The notes: generated from the sequence alone by a model not told the origin. A stretch of DNA of 64,000 bases from Zingiber officinale (GCF_018446385.1 NC_056001.1:7273600-7337599), one strand, 5' to 3'; numbered from the stretch's first letter, positions 31,550 through 43,777 are shown. Made by a program: numbers and translations.

Positions 31550-34536
31550 TTACTGTAGGAAACCAAGTGGATTTTGGACAGTGGTTGCTCCAAACATATG
31601 ACTGGAGATCACACCAAGTTCACTCAACTCAGTTACAAAAGCCTAGGAACAGTTGCCTTTGGAAACAACGGCAAACTCAAGGTAATTGGTATAGGTAATA
31701 TTGAATTAAAATTAGACTTTATAATTACAAATGTCTTACTTGTTGAAAACTTTAAATATAATCTTCTAAGTATAAGTCAATTGTGTGATACTAGGTATAA
31801 GGTCAAATTTCTATCTACAGAATGCTCAATCAAACATCTAGATAATCCTACCATAAGCCTAAAAGGTTTTAGAAAAGACAACATCTATGTCATCAACTTA
31901 ACCATTTCTTCCATTAAGTGTTATTTAACACAAAAAGAAGAAACTTGGTTATGGCATAGGAGGATGTCTCACACCAACTTTAGAAATATAAGTAAACTAA
32001 ATGGACTTGTAAAAGGCTTACCAAAGTTACCTAACTTAGATTCAACCATATGTAATGCTTGTCAACAAGGCAAACAAACTAAATCAATCCACAAACAAAC
32101 AAATCAACCACAAACTAACTCAATCTTAGAACTTCTACATTTAGACCTTTTTGACTCCCATGGAGTCAAATCCATAAATGGAAACTTATATTGTTTAGTA
32201 ATTATAGACGATTATTCTAGGTTTACTTGGGTAAAATTCTTAAAACATAAAGATGAAACTTTTGAAATTTTTACAAATTTTTGCAAACAGATTGAAAATG
32301 AAAAAGATATTAAAATTAAAAGAATTAGGAGTGACAATGGGGGAGAATTTAAAAATCACAACTTTAACAGTTTTTGTCTAGAAAACGGTTACCATCATGA
32401 GTTCTCATGCCCTAAAACCCCCCAACAAAATGGAATTGTAGAAAGAAAAAATAGAACCTTACTTGAAGCTTCTAGAACAATGTTAAATGAGTATAACCTA
32501 CCTAAATACTTTTGGGCAGAAGTCGTTAGTACAGCCTGCTATGTACAGAACAGAACAACAATAAATAAAACTCATAACAAAACTTTCTTCGAAATATTTT
32601 ATAATAAACAACCAAACATAAAATATTTTAAGGTATTTGGGTGCCCAGTTTTTATCTTAAATACAAGAGAACACTTAGGAAAATTCACCTCTAAAATTGA
32701 AAATAGAATTTTTGTAGGATATTCCCTAAATAGTAGAGGCTACAGAATTTATAATAAGGTTACCTTAAAAATTGAAGAAACTACTAATGTAAAATTTAAA
32801 GAAACTAAACAAGACATAGAACCTACACAACCACCTGAGTTTGTTCCAGAAACCAACCAAACTCTAAGTCATGAAAAAGAGGAACAACATCAAGAGAATC
32901 AACCTCCTAAAACAATAAGGGTAAACCCAAATCATCCAACTGATCAAATAATTGGTGACCCAGACTTAAGAGTTCAAATCAGATCATCTTTTAGAAACCT
33001 AAGTCAAATTTCATTAATTTCAAAAATTGAACCCAAAATTATGGATGAATCCCTACTAGACCCAGATTGGATTATAGCTATGCAAGAAGAACTAGCCCAA
33101 TTTGAGCGTAATGAGGTCTGGGACCTAGTCCCACCACCTAAGAATAAGAAAATAATAGAAACAAAATAGGTATTCAGAAACAAACTAAGTGAAACTGGGG
33201 AAATTACTATAAATAAGGCTAGGCTGGTTGCCAAAGGATTTAGTCAAGTTGAAGGACTTGACTATGATGAAACATATGCCCCAGTAGCCAGATTAGAATC
33301 CATTAGAATGTTACTAAGTTATGCATCCCATAAGGGATTCAAACTATACCAAATGGATGTTAAGTCTGCCTTTCTTAATGGACTAATCAAAGAAGAAGTT
33401 TATGTAGGTCAGCCTCCTGGTTTTGAAAGTCTAGAACACCCTGATTATGTTTTTAAATTAAAGAAAGCACTATATGGACTTAAACAAGCACCCAGGGCGT
33501 GGTATGAGAGGCTAACATCTTACCTAACATCTAAAGGATTCAAACAAGGTCAAATTGACCCAACCTTGTTTGTTAAATCATTAAATACAGACATATTTAT
33601 TGCACAAATATACGTAGATGATATAATATTTGGCTCAACAAATTCAGAATTTTTAGAAAAATTTATTAATCTAATGGAAAAAGAATTTGAAATGAGCTTA
33701 GTGGGAAAATTAACCTATTTCTTAGGATTACAAATCAAACAGACAAATGAAGGAAATTATATTTATCAACATAAATACACCAAAGAATTACTTAAAAAAT
33801 TCGGAATGGAAAATACAAAAGAAATAAAAACACCGATGGCAGTGACCCAAATGGAAAACCAATTGATTTAAAACATTATAGAAGTGCAATAGGTAGCCTA
33901 CTGTACTTAACTACAAGCCGACCTGATATTTTATTTGCAGTTAGTATGTGTGCTAGATACCAAACTTGTGCTAAGGAATCCCATTTGACACAAGTTAAAA
34001 GAATTTTTAGATATCTTAAAGGAACAACAAATGTAGGAATCTGGTATCCTAGGACAAATAATTTTGAACTAATAGGGTATTCTGACTCAGATTATGCTGG
34101 ATGCAAATTAGACCGCAAAAGCACAAGTGGTGGATGCCAATTATTAGGTTCATCACTTGTTAGCTGGTTTAGTAGAAAGCAACATTGTGTTGCTCTGTCT
34201 ACAACTGAGTCAGAATACATAGCTATAGGCGAATGTGTTGCACAGTTATTATCGATGATGCATACTCTAAAAGATTTCAACTTAAATATCACAAATGTAA
34301 AAGTATTAATTGACAATATAAGTTCAATTAACTTAACCAAGAATCCTGTGCATCATTCAAGAACCAAACATATTGAAATTAGGCACCACTTCATCAGGGA
34401 TCATGTTACTAAAGGTGATATTGAACTCAAGTACATTGAGTCCAAATCAAATTTAGCTGATATTTTTACAAAACCACTCCCTGAAAGTGAATTCAGCAAC
34501 TTACGACGAAAATTAGGGATGTGCTCAATAGACTAG
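31550..34536 (+). pseudogene. Element E pol: protease, integrase, RT and RNase H
   Basis: The protease active site is WILDSGCSKHMTG at 31569-31607. In the open frame counted from its first Asp-containing codon, integrase has H128/H133/C160/C163 (zinc finger) and D191, D254, E290 (catalytic). The frame stops at a TAG (33167-33169) where related elements have Trp, then continues in frame through RT with [23 protein letters not shown] and YVDD at 33611-33622. A frameshift at about 33838-33850 precedes RNase H (SDSDYAGCKLDRKSTSGG; TTESEYIAIGE), which ends ...GMCSID at 34536. Only one nonsense codon and one frameshift break pol. Confidence 0.9.
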
Positions 34537-35250
34537 GATCTTTCAAAAATACTTTCAAAATGGTTTTATCAAATTATAAGTCAAATTTATTTGTTTTCAA
34601 AACTTTCTATTTTTAGATTTTCAAAAATAGTTTTGGTCTTAGACTAGTTTTGAATCCTTAGAAAGCATGTACCCATAGGACTAGTTTTTAAGCATCTCAC
34701 CAACACCTTAGGTTTACCTTGCTTGTGTTTGACAAACATAGAAAGGGGTGAGATGCATAGGCCAACTGTCTGGACTTAAGATGCTTATTTCAGTGCATCA
34801 GCATAAGTCTGGACGTTAAATACAAATCAGACAGTAATCAGATTAAAGATCATCAGTCAAATCATACACTGACCTTAATCTGACTAACCAAGTGAAAGCT
34901 ACTATCTCCTGATAGTTAGTTAGTACCTAATTGGTTAGACAGCTGTTTAATTTTAAATGTCAAGTTCAGGGGGAGAAATTAATCAAAATTTTATGTGTTT
35001 GACAAATGCTTTTTAAAAACTAGCTTATGTTTGAACATTAATTTACAAAAACGGTTAAATTTAACTAAGTGTTTGAAAAACTTAAAAGTTTAATCCCACC
35101 TAATTTTCAAACCTGATTTAAAATGTTGACTATTGAAAATTAAACTTTCCAAATTTAGCCTTTATCAAATTAGCCTTAAATATTATTTTTGCAAATTTAA
35201 TTTTACTCGTTTAACTTTTGCTTTGTTTTGAAAAAAATTGAAGTAAATAT
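34537..35250 (+). other. Element E 3' non-coding region, left part
   Basis: No ORF is seen. An AT-rich sequence with a purine tract CAGGGGGAGAAA at about 34967. It continues at 42372 after B. Sireviruses often have a long 3' spacer, sometimes with an envelope-like ORF; none is visible here. Confidence 0.6.
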
Positions 35251-37038
35251 TGTTAGGATCCTTTGTACTCGGCTAGAGAGGGGGGTGTGAATAGCCGACC
35301 CCAAATCGTCGTTTCTTTCTACAATAAGGGTTAGCGCAGCGGAAAATAAAACAAAGAAGCGAAAGCGGAAAGATCAAACCTCAAACTCGTCGATGTAACG
35401 AGGTTCGGAGATGAAACTCCTACTCCTCGGCGTGTCCGTAAGGTGGACGAAGCCTATCAATCCGTCGGTGGATGAGTCCCCGGAAAACCGGCTAAATCAA
35501 ACTCCTTCTGGGTGGAGAAACCTCGCCACAATGTCTTGCAACAGCAAGATAAACAGAAGTACAAGAATACAGCAAGAAACTAAGTACAATACAAGAATGT
35601 AATAACCCTAGATTGCCTTCTTGTCGACTGGATGAAGCAACAGCTCCAAGCGCCTACAACAGCAGGTGATCCAAAGGAAGCTCACGCGAAGCTTTGACGA
35701 GCTCAACAAAGCTCAAGCACGACAGCACGAGAAGGAAGGAGGAAGAAGAAGAAGAAGTTTTTGCGCAGCAGCACCCCTTTACCTGCGAAGAAGGCGGTGA
35801 AGAAACTAGCCGTTGCGTCAGCAGCTAGAACCTCGATCGGTCCGCACCGATCAGCCTTGGCGCGAAGCTTGTTGTCACCGATCGGTCCCCGGACCGATCA
35901 GGTGTCGCGATCGAAGCCCGATCGGTCTTTGGACCGATCAGTAACCACACAGAAGGAAGCCTATGCTTCTGTTCCGTCCCTATCCGATCGGTCCATGGAC
36001 CGATCAGAAACCTCTGATCGGTCCGCAGATCGATCGAGAATCCCGATCGGTCTACGGACCGATCAGCTTTTCTCCGCCGCCATCGATCTCTTCCGATCGG
36101 TCTGCACCGATTAGATAACCATCGATAGCATCGATCGATCACCGATCGGTCACCGGACCGATCGATGAGCCATATCATTGGATCGGTCTGCGGCCCGATC
36201 CAAACTTTTCAGCCCTAAACCTAAGGCTCCCACACCAACATCCGGTCAACCTTGACCTGTTGGTACATCATGCCTAGCATCCGGTCACTCCCTTGACCTG
36301 CTAGCACTCCCCGCTAAGTGTCCGGTCAATCCCTTTGACCCACTTAGACTTTTCAACACCAGAAGTCCGATCATCCCTGATCCATCTGGATTTTCCCTTG
36401 CATGGTTTCACTCACCAGGACTTTCCAACTGCCTAACATCCCAGTTAGGACTTTCCCACTGCCTAACATCCCAGTTAGGACTTTCCCACTGCCTGGTTTC
36501 ACTCACCAGGACTTTCCACACTGCCTAACATCCCAGTTAGGACTTTCTCACTGCCTGGCTTCACTCACCAGGACTTTCCAACTGCCTAACATCCCAGTTA
36601 GGACTTTCCCTCGTGCCAAGCTCCCTGCTTGGACTTTTCCAGTACCAAGTCTCCATACTTGGACTTTTCGCGTGCCAAGCTCCCTGCTTGGACTTTTCCA
36701 GTGCCAAGTCTCCATACTTGGACTTTTCTAGTGCCAAGCTCCCTGCTTGGACTTTTCCGTTGCCAAGTCTCCATACTTGGACTTTTTCCCGAATCAGGTC
36801 AACCAAGTCAACCTTGACCTACGGTTGCACCAATAATCTCCCAAACATCTATTCTTGTCCCATATCAAGAATACAACTCTTCCACGAGTGTCAAACATCA
36901 AAATACAACTCAACTAGGTCAACCTTGACCTAAGGTTGCACCAACAATCTTCCTAAGTCAAACATCAAAATATAACTCGAGTCAGGTCAACTCGAGTCAG
37001 GTCAACCAGGTCAACCTTGACCTAAGGTTGCACCAACA
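35251..37038 (-). repeat. Element B 3' LTR
   Basis: A 1788-bp LTR. The first ~390 bp are identical to the 5' LTR (40561 on). The GATCGGTC palindromes (35830-36205) and the hairpin array (about 36235-36785) differ from the other copy by many small indels. The TATA box of the other LTR (CTTTATACC at 41101-41109) is lost here by a 3-bp deletion near 35778. Confidence 0.9.
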
Positions 37039-39056
37039 ATCTCCCCCTTTTTGATGTTTGACAAAACCATAATCAAGTTAGGTTAACCCGATAACCTAAC
37101 TTAGGTTTTCAATCATCTTCCAATGTCCAATGTTCTTTCCTTGAACATTCTCTGGACATTCTCCCCTTAGGTTAACCCGATAACCTAACTTGGGTTCTCC
37201 AATAATTCTCCCCCTTTTTGACATACATCAAAAAGAATTCCAATGTTCTTCCTTGAACATTCCTTGACATTCTTTCCCTAGCTTAGGTTAACCCGATAAC
37301 CTAACTTGGGTTCTCCAATAATTCTCCAATGAACACTCTCCCCTTTTTGACACACATCAAAAAGAACAAGGAGGGTATCAAGGTCAAGAGTTTCTTCCTA
37401 ATGAAAGTCACATACCTTTCATTTGAAACTCTTAATTTCCCCCTTGATACTAAACCCAACAATCAACTTAGTGATAATCCCATATCACTAATCCTTAAGA
37501 GTCTTTTGGAGTAAAAAACTCCCCCTAAAAGTCAACTCCCCTTGACAATTAGGTAAAACTCCCCCTAGAGGTCAACTCCCCCTTGACCATTGCACCAACA
37601 ATGTCTTTGAGAGTTCCAAACCTTAGAAATCCACAAAACCCAACTTCCAGCTGAAATTTCAGACCAACAGCTGAAAAATCAGAAACTGGCACGCTCTGAT
37701 CGGTCCCCAGACCGATCAGAAACCCCATGGATCGGTCCCCAGACCGATCAGGCCTTCACCAGATCGCAGTTCTTACTGGATCGGTCTGCAGACCGATCCA
37801 TGCTTCACTGGATCGGTCCACAGACCGATCAGGACTTCCCTGGATCGGTCCCCAGACCGATCCAGACTCTGACAGGAAATTTCTGAAATTTCCTTCCCGA
37901 AATTCAGAAACTCCTAGAAAATTCCAGAAAATTCGAAAAATTGTGAAATTTTGAGGATACATTCCTCATAACATATACTATCATGGAAAAATAGTTTTCT
38001 ATGAAAATAACTTCCATTTTTCAATCTTGATACAAACTTCAAGAAACTTTGAAATAGTTCAAGTTTAACTCAACTTTGTATCACAATGTTCAATGATGAA
38101 TGCAATCACTAAGATGGCTTCATCAAGGTTTTCCAAATCAATTTCAAAATGATTTTAAACCTTTTAATTTAGGACCATAATCTTAGGGCTAAATGTACAT
38201 GACTTGTACACAAGCTTTCCCTATGATCCTCCTTTTCTTGAATTAGGCTCATCTAGGTACAAAAACTATGCACCTTGATCCTAACTCATGATCCTAATAT
38301 CTCACACACATCTAAGGTGTATCAAACCACATTCAAGTCAATTTGATGTGAGATATGGGTTAAGGTCAACTTAGGCTAAGTTCTCATGCATTTTCTAAAC
38401 TACACTTTGATCTCAATACCAAAATGTGTTTTTATCCTTAAATCAATTTCATTGATTCTTAATGCAAGAGATGATGACATGGCATAAAATGGTATCATAA
38501 ATGAAAACATGTGCCAATGTCATGATGTCATGGCATAAAGTTTGAAACTTAAATAAACATGACATAAAAACTAGCCTAAGCATTATCATGACATTTCAAA
38601 TGATAATGAAACTAAACATGATGTCATGACATGTGAGGGCAAACAATCATGGCAAGATTTAGCATAAATAAATATACCTAGATTACCTATCTAAGTATCC
38701 TTAACCACTTGGCTAACTTCAAATTTAATCCTAGATTGCCCCAAAATGCCAAAATCCTAATTTTGACACTTCTTGAACTCTAGATTAATTCATACCACTT
38801 AAAGATCAAATTTTTCCTCAAAACTTAGCATGTTTCATTTTTCCTCGAGAGTTCTCTAGATTTTCCCAAATTGTGCCAATTGAGATTAAAAATAAAATTT
38901 CCAATCTTTAGGCACATTTAACTCTTCAAAGGAGTAAATGATAATTCCATTTCATTTTCAAAAGTTCTCAAAACCTTGAAAATGCTCCTTGAGTGTCAAT
39001 TTCCTCAAAGTTGGGTTAACTACCCTTCTAATCGGAGTTGACACTCTCTAACCCAT
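37039..39056 (-). other. Element B 3' internal non-coding region
   Basis: Mirror of 11501-13477 in element A: repeated CCCCCTT purine tract complements (37041-37600), five GATCGGTC...GACCGATC palindromes (37697-37865), then AT-rich sequence matching A. No coding signal is seen. Confidence 0.75.
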
Positions 39057-40499
39057 CTATGGGGTAGAGAAGATGCTCCTAGGAACCCAATACCTATTAG
39101 AGCTCATTGGGTTCACTAAATATTCACTAGGGATAACTTCCCTAGCAACCCTCCTAATGACCCTCTTAGGCTTTAAAGCCTTGGTCATTTGGGTCTCATC
39201 AAGGTCAACTATAGGGGTGACTCCCCTTGTGACCTTGGTAATGGTCTTCCTAGCCCTAGGTTTTGTTCCATAATCGAATGAAACATTATGATAAGTGGGC
39301 TTGACCAATTGGGACTTAGGTTTGTGACCCAAACCTTTCTTGTCCTTGGACTTGGGTTTTTGACCCCTAGACCCTAGAGTCAAATCCTTAAGAGCCTTTT
39401 CTAGAGAGTCAAGTCTTGACCTCAAGACTTGATTTTCTTTCTCTAATACCTCAAGTTTTGATTTATCATTTCTCTTTGAGGTATTCCTAGGCATGTGTCT
39501 AGATGATTTGGGATTTCTATCTAGATTTTCCTTAGCCTTAGATGAGTTAATTCTAGGGTTAGCATTTCTAGAATTGTTCTTATCTAGGCTAACATGCTTG
39601 GCTCCTAAGCACATGTATCGATTTCTAGTGTTAACATGCTTATCATTATTGACAATGGCAATAAGACTACTAGCATGCATCCTACTAGAATTGCAAGAAT
39701 GAGCTTTAAATGTTACCTTAGGGTTTGCCTTAGCTCCCCCTTTACATGTGTTTGGCCTCTTGTCCTTGTGAGGTTGCCTCCCCCTTGGACATTGACTCCT
39801 ATAGTGTCCCCGTTGCTTGCATTGGAAGCACACCACGTGCTTCTTGCTCTTGCATGTCGGGACTCCGGTTTCCTTGACCTTTGGTGCCGGTGGAGTCTTT
39901 CTAACCCTCTTTGGACACTTACTCTTGTAGTGCCCAAACTTCCTACACTCAAAACACATTATGTGTAGTTTGCTTGAAATCACAGTGTTTGAGTTACCTA
40001 GGGTTGTGGATGTAGATGAGCTTTCTTCTTCATCCCTTCCGGAGGTAGATGCCTCTTCTTGCTCCGATCTTGAACAAGAGCTCTCCTCCTCTTCTTCCTT
40101 GGATGTTGAGTAGCCCTCAACTCCCAATTCGCTTCCTCCATGATGTGAGCTACTTGGCTCACTAGGCTCCTCTTCATGGAATTTTGCCAAATTGTTCCAC
40201 AATTCCTTGGCGTTGTTGTACCTATCTATCTTGCACAAAACATTATTAGGTAAAGAAAATTCAATAATTTTTGTTACCTCGTCATTGATTTCGGATTGTC
40301 GGATTTGCTCTTTCGTCCACTCCTTCTTCTTGATAGGTTTTCCTTCCTCATCCATCGGAGGGGAAAACCCTTCTTGTACACAAAACCAATTTAACATATT
40401 AGTCCTAAGAAAATACATCATCCTTACCTTCCAATATGTGAAGTTGTCGTGAGACTCGTAGAAGGGTTGAATCGTGACATCTTCTCCATAGAGATCCAT
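39057..40499 (-). CDS. Element B Gag, intact 480-residue ORF
   Basis: The start is chosen at the ATG 40497-40499 (MDLYGEDVTIQPFYES), which aligns with A's start; the frame is open a further 20 codons upstream through the leader. It has an N-terminal Gag domain with YWKVRMMYFL and AKELWNNLAKFHE, an acidic Ser/Glu stretch, two CCHC knuckles (CFECRKFGHYKSKC, CFQCKQRGHYRSQC), a basic region, a coiled coil (LEVLEKENQVLRSRL) and the C-terminal SNRYWVPRSIFSTP block. It is undamaged, unlike A's copy. As in A, about 100 residues of the capsid core present in E's Gag are absent. Probable role: packaging element RNA while a helper supplies Pol. Confidence 0.88.
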   Translation of the reverse strand: MDLYGEDVTIQPFYESHDNFTYWKVRMMYFLRTNMLNWFCVQEGFSPPMDEEGKPIKKKEWTKEQIRQSEINDEVTKIIEFSLPNNVLCKIDRYNNAKELWNNLAKFHEEEPSEPSSSHHGGSELGVEGYSTSKEEEEESSCSRSEQEEASTSGRDEEESSSTSTTLGNSNTVISSKLHIMCFECRKFGHYKSKCPKRVRKTPPAPKVKETGVPTCKSKKHVVCFQCKQRGHYRSQCPRGRQPHKDKRPNTCKGGAKANPKVTFKAHSCNSSRMHASSLIAIVNNDKHVNTRNRYMCLGAKHVSLDKNNSRNANPRINSSKAKENLDRNPKSSRHMPRNTSKRNDKSKLEVLEKENQVLRSRLDSLEKALKDLTLGSRGQKPKSKDKKGLGHKPKSQLVKPTYHNVSFDYGTKPRARKTITKVTRGVTPIVDLDETQMTKALKPKRVIRRVAREVIPSEYLVNPMSSNRYWVPRSIFSTP

Positions 40500-40560
40500 C
40501 TCTAGCCCGTGCTCCCCCGGGTGTTGATCCGTCGAAGAGCGGTCTCGCTCTGATACCACT

Positions 40561-42366
40561 TGTTAGGATCCTTTGTACTCGGCTAGAGAGGGGGGTGTGA
40601 ATAGCCGACCCCAAATCGTCGTTTCTTTCTACAATAAGGGTTAGCGCAGCGGAAAATAAAACAAAGAAGCGAAAGCGGAAAGATCAAACCTCAAACTCGT
40701 CGATGTAACGAGGTTCGGAGATGAAACTCCTACTCCTCGGCGTGTCCGTAAGGTGGACGAAGCCTATCAATCCGTCGGTGGATGAGTCCCCGGAAAACCG
40801 GCTAAATCAAACTCCTTCTGGGTGGAGAAACCTCGCCACAATGTCTTGCAACAGCAAGATAAACAGAAGTACAAGAATACAGCAAGAAACTAAGTACAAT
40901 ACAAGAATGTAATAACCCTAGATTGCCTTCTTGTCGACTGGATGAAGCAACAGCTCCAAGCGCCTACAACAGCAGGTGATCCAGCCGGAAGCTCACGCGA
41001 AGCTTTGGACGAGCTCAACAAAGCTCAAGCACAGCAGCACTTAGCAACAGGAAGGAGGAAGAAGAAGAAGAAGTTTTTGCGCAGCAGCAGCCCTCGACCC
41101 CTTTATACCTGCGAAGAAGACAGCGAAGAAACTAGCCGTTGCGTCGCAACGGCTAGAACCCTGATCGGTCTGCAGACCGATCAGCCTTGGCGCATGAAGC
41201 TTCTGTTTGTCACCTGATCGGTCCCCAGACCGATCAGGTGTCGCGATCGAAGCCCTGATCGGTCTGTGGACCGATCAGGCAACATCCTGATCGGTCTGCA
41301 GACCAATCAGGGAAGAAGCCTATGCTTCTGTTCCGTCCCTGATCGGTCCATGGACCGATCAGGAAACCTCCTGATCGGTCCACAGACCGATCAGGGAACC
41401 TCCTGATCGGTCTACGGACCGATCAGGCTTCTCCGCGCCACCGATCTCCTTCCGATCGGTCTCCGGACCGACAGATAACCATCGATAGCATCTGATCGGT
41501 CACCGATCGGTCACCGACCGATCGGATGAGCCATATCATTGGATCGATGCGGCCCGATCCAAACTTTCGACCCTAAACCTAAGGCTCCCACACCAACATC
41601 CGGTCAACCTTGACTGTTGGTACATCATGCCTAGCATCCGGTCACTCCTTGACCTAGCACTCCCGCTAAGTGTCCGGTCAATCCTTTGACCCACTTAGAC
41701 TTTTCAACACCGAAGTCCGATCATCCCGATCCATCCGGATTTTCCTTGCTGGTTTCACTCACCGGGACTTTCCAACCGCCTAACATCCCGTTAGGACTTT
41801 CCCACCGCCTAACATCCCGTTAGGACTTTCCCAGTCTCACTCACCGGGACTTTCCACACCGCCTAACATCCCAGTTAGGACTTTCTCACCGCCTGGCTTC
41901 ACTCACGGGACTTTCCAACCGCCTAACATCCCGTTAGGACTTTCCCCGTGCAAGCTCCCTGCTTGGATTTTTCCATACCAAGTCTCCATACTTGGACTTT
42001 TCGCCAAGCTTCCGCTTGGACTTTTCCAGTGCCAAGTCTCCATACTTGGACTTTTCTAGTGCCAAGCTCCCTGCTTGGACTTTTCCGTTGCCAAGTCTCC
42101 ATACTTGGACTTTTTCCCGAATCAGGTCAACCAGGTCAACCTTGACCTACGGTTGCACCAATAATCTCCCAAACATCTATTCTTGTCCCATATCAAGAAT
42201 ACAACTCTTCCACGAGTGTCAAACATCAAAATACAACTCAACTAGGTCAACCTTGACCTAAGGTTGCACCAACAATCTTCCTAAGTCAAACATCAAAATA
42301 TAACTCGAGTCAGGTCAACTCGAGTCAGGTCAACCAGGTCAACCTTGACCTAAGGTTGCACCAACA
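40561..42366 (-). repeat. Element B 5' LTR
   Basis: An 1806-bp LTR. Minus-strand TATA box at 41103-41109. Nine or so GATCGGTC-type palindromes at 41160-41545, many with full 10-bp arms (CTGATCGGTC...GACCGATCAG). The hairpin array spans about 41595-42115. The tip CCAACA at 42361-42366 is the complement of TGTTGG. Confidence 0.9.
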
Positions 42367-42371
42367 AATAT

Positions 42372-42805
42372 TACTCAAACCTGAAAAGAAAAATTTACCT
42401 TGTTGAAAAGTAAATGTTACTTAAACATGAAAAGTAAATTTGAAAAACCTGATTTGAAAATTTTTACACACTTGAAAAGTTAAACTTAATTAACTTTAAA
42501 TTTATACTTTTCAAAATTCAACTTGTCTCCCCCAAGTCAACTTGACTATTTTTAACTTGGTGTTAAAAATTGAACCAAACTTAGATATGTTACAAAATCT
42601 GATTACTTTTTACAGTAACTCTATACTATGATTGTTTACCCTTGCTTATTTATGATGAATGCCAAAGGGGGAGGGTTAGGTGGTTAAGTTAGCTAAACCA
42701 ATTTGAAAATACAAACTAACTTTAAAACCACATAAATGCATGTTGTTTCTTGCATATGTTTTCACTAACTTAACCAGGTTGTCATTCCATCAAAAAGGGG
42801 GAGAT
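42372..42805 (+). other. Element E 3' non-coding region, right part, with polypurine tract
   Basis: An AT-rich sequence with purine tracts AAAGGGGGAGGG (about 42664) and AAAAAGGGGGAGAT (42792-42805) directly before the 3' LTR. The second is the likely plus-strand primer. Confidence 0.75.
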
Positions 42806-43777
42806 TGTTGGTGCGGTTAGCACTAACGATTTAACCCAGGTTTTGATGAATGACAAATAGGTTAAGTTAGTTTTGTTGTTGTCTGACACTTTGATCGAGT
42901 GTGCAGGAGAAGTCCAGCTAGGTCGACGGGCTGACCGGATAGCTGGCGAGAAGTCCAAGCGGGTCGACGGGCTGACCGGACGCTTGGCGAGAAGTCCAGC
43001 TAGGTCGACGGGCTGACCGGATAGCTGGCGAGAAGTCCAAGCGGGTCGACGGGCTGACCGGATGCTTTCGACGGGCTGACCGGACGTCTGGCAGGTAAGT
43101 AAGGTAAGTCACTGGAAGGGAGTGACTGTGAGGACGCGTTCCCAGGAAGGGAACATTAGGCGTCGATCCGGCTTAAATCCATTTCGAATATCTAAGTCGA
43201 GATCGTGACTAGATTCCGGTCTCGGAAAGACGGAATCTAAGTTATACTCTTTTTATTTATCCGTTGAACTTTAACTGTGCTGACAATCTATTTTACAGGA
43301 TATATATTTGCCTCAGACTAACTTTGTTTTGCAGGAAAAGGGAGTTTTCTGGAACAAGGTGGTCCGGGCGCCCGGAGGGGATCCAGGCGCCTGGAACAGC
43401 ATATAAAAGAAGCCCCAGACAGGAGCTTCAGATCAATCAATTAAGCTGAGAATTCTTCTACTGCTGGTCTTGCTGCTCGACGTTCAGTGCGACGCCAACA
43501 AAGCTCCGACATTACGCTCCATTCTTTTCCCTTCTTGTCGGTATTTGTTTTCAGTTTTCATTAGCATTCACTGTACGATTCTTTTGTAATCATCATTTCG
43601 AATTGCTAGTGATTGCCCAACGAAAGTGGTCAAGGACCACGGGCCTTCGAGTAGGAGTCGTCACAGGCTCCGAACGAAGTAAAACATTTGTATCTATTTT
43701 AATTTTCCGCTGCGTTTACACTCTAAGTTTTCGAATCGATATTCACCCCCCCCTCTATCGAATCTAACGGTCCTACA
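42806..43777 (+). repeat. Element E 3' LTR
   Basis: A 972-bp LTR, near-identical to 26743-27718. The hairpin modules are at 42914-43091, with the fourth and fifth fused by a deletion. The TATA box is at 43401-43409. It ends TCCTACA, followed by the CAATA duplication. Confidence 0.92.

Larger units (their letters stand above)
35251..42366 (-). mobile_element. Element B: gag-only Sirevirus-like element nested in E
   Basis: Minus-strand copy of the A family. TG...CA ends and a perfect 5-bp duplication AATAT (35246-35250 and 42367-42371). LTRs 35251-37038 and 40561-42366, PBS 40547-40558, polypurine tract complement at 37041-37054. The interior encodes an uninterrupted Gag and nothing else. Large parts of the LTRs are identical, making this the youngest insertion in the F > C > D > E > B stack. 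Confidence 0.93.
26743..43777 (+). mobile_element. Element E: Sirevirus-type Copia retrotransposon (17 kb with nested B)
   Basis: Bounded by TG...CA with a perfect 5-bp duplication CAATA (26738-26742 and 43778-43782), sitting inside a zinc knuckle of D. The LTRs (26743-27718, 42806-43777) are almost identical, so insertion is fairly recent. PBS at 27721-27732, gag 27964-29643, an AT-rich spacer, PR-IN-RT-RH 31550-34536, and a non-coding 3' end with polypurine tracts. Element B (35251-42366) lies in the 3' end. Without B it is about 9.9 kb, a normal Sirevirus size. Confidence 0.93.

Noticed and set aside
34537-35250. Envelope-like ORF in element E, as in some Sireviruses
   Set aside because: No open frame of useful length and no membrane segments between RNase H and the 3' LTR, even with B removed.
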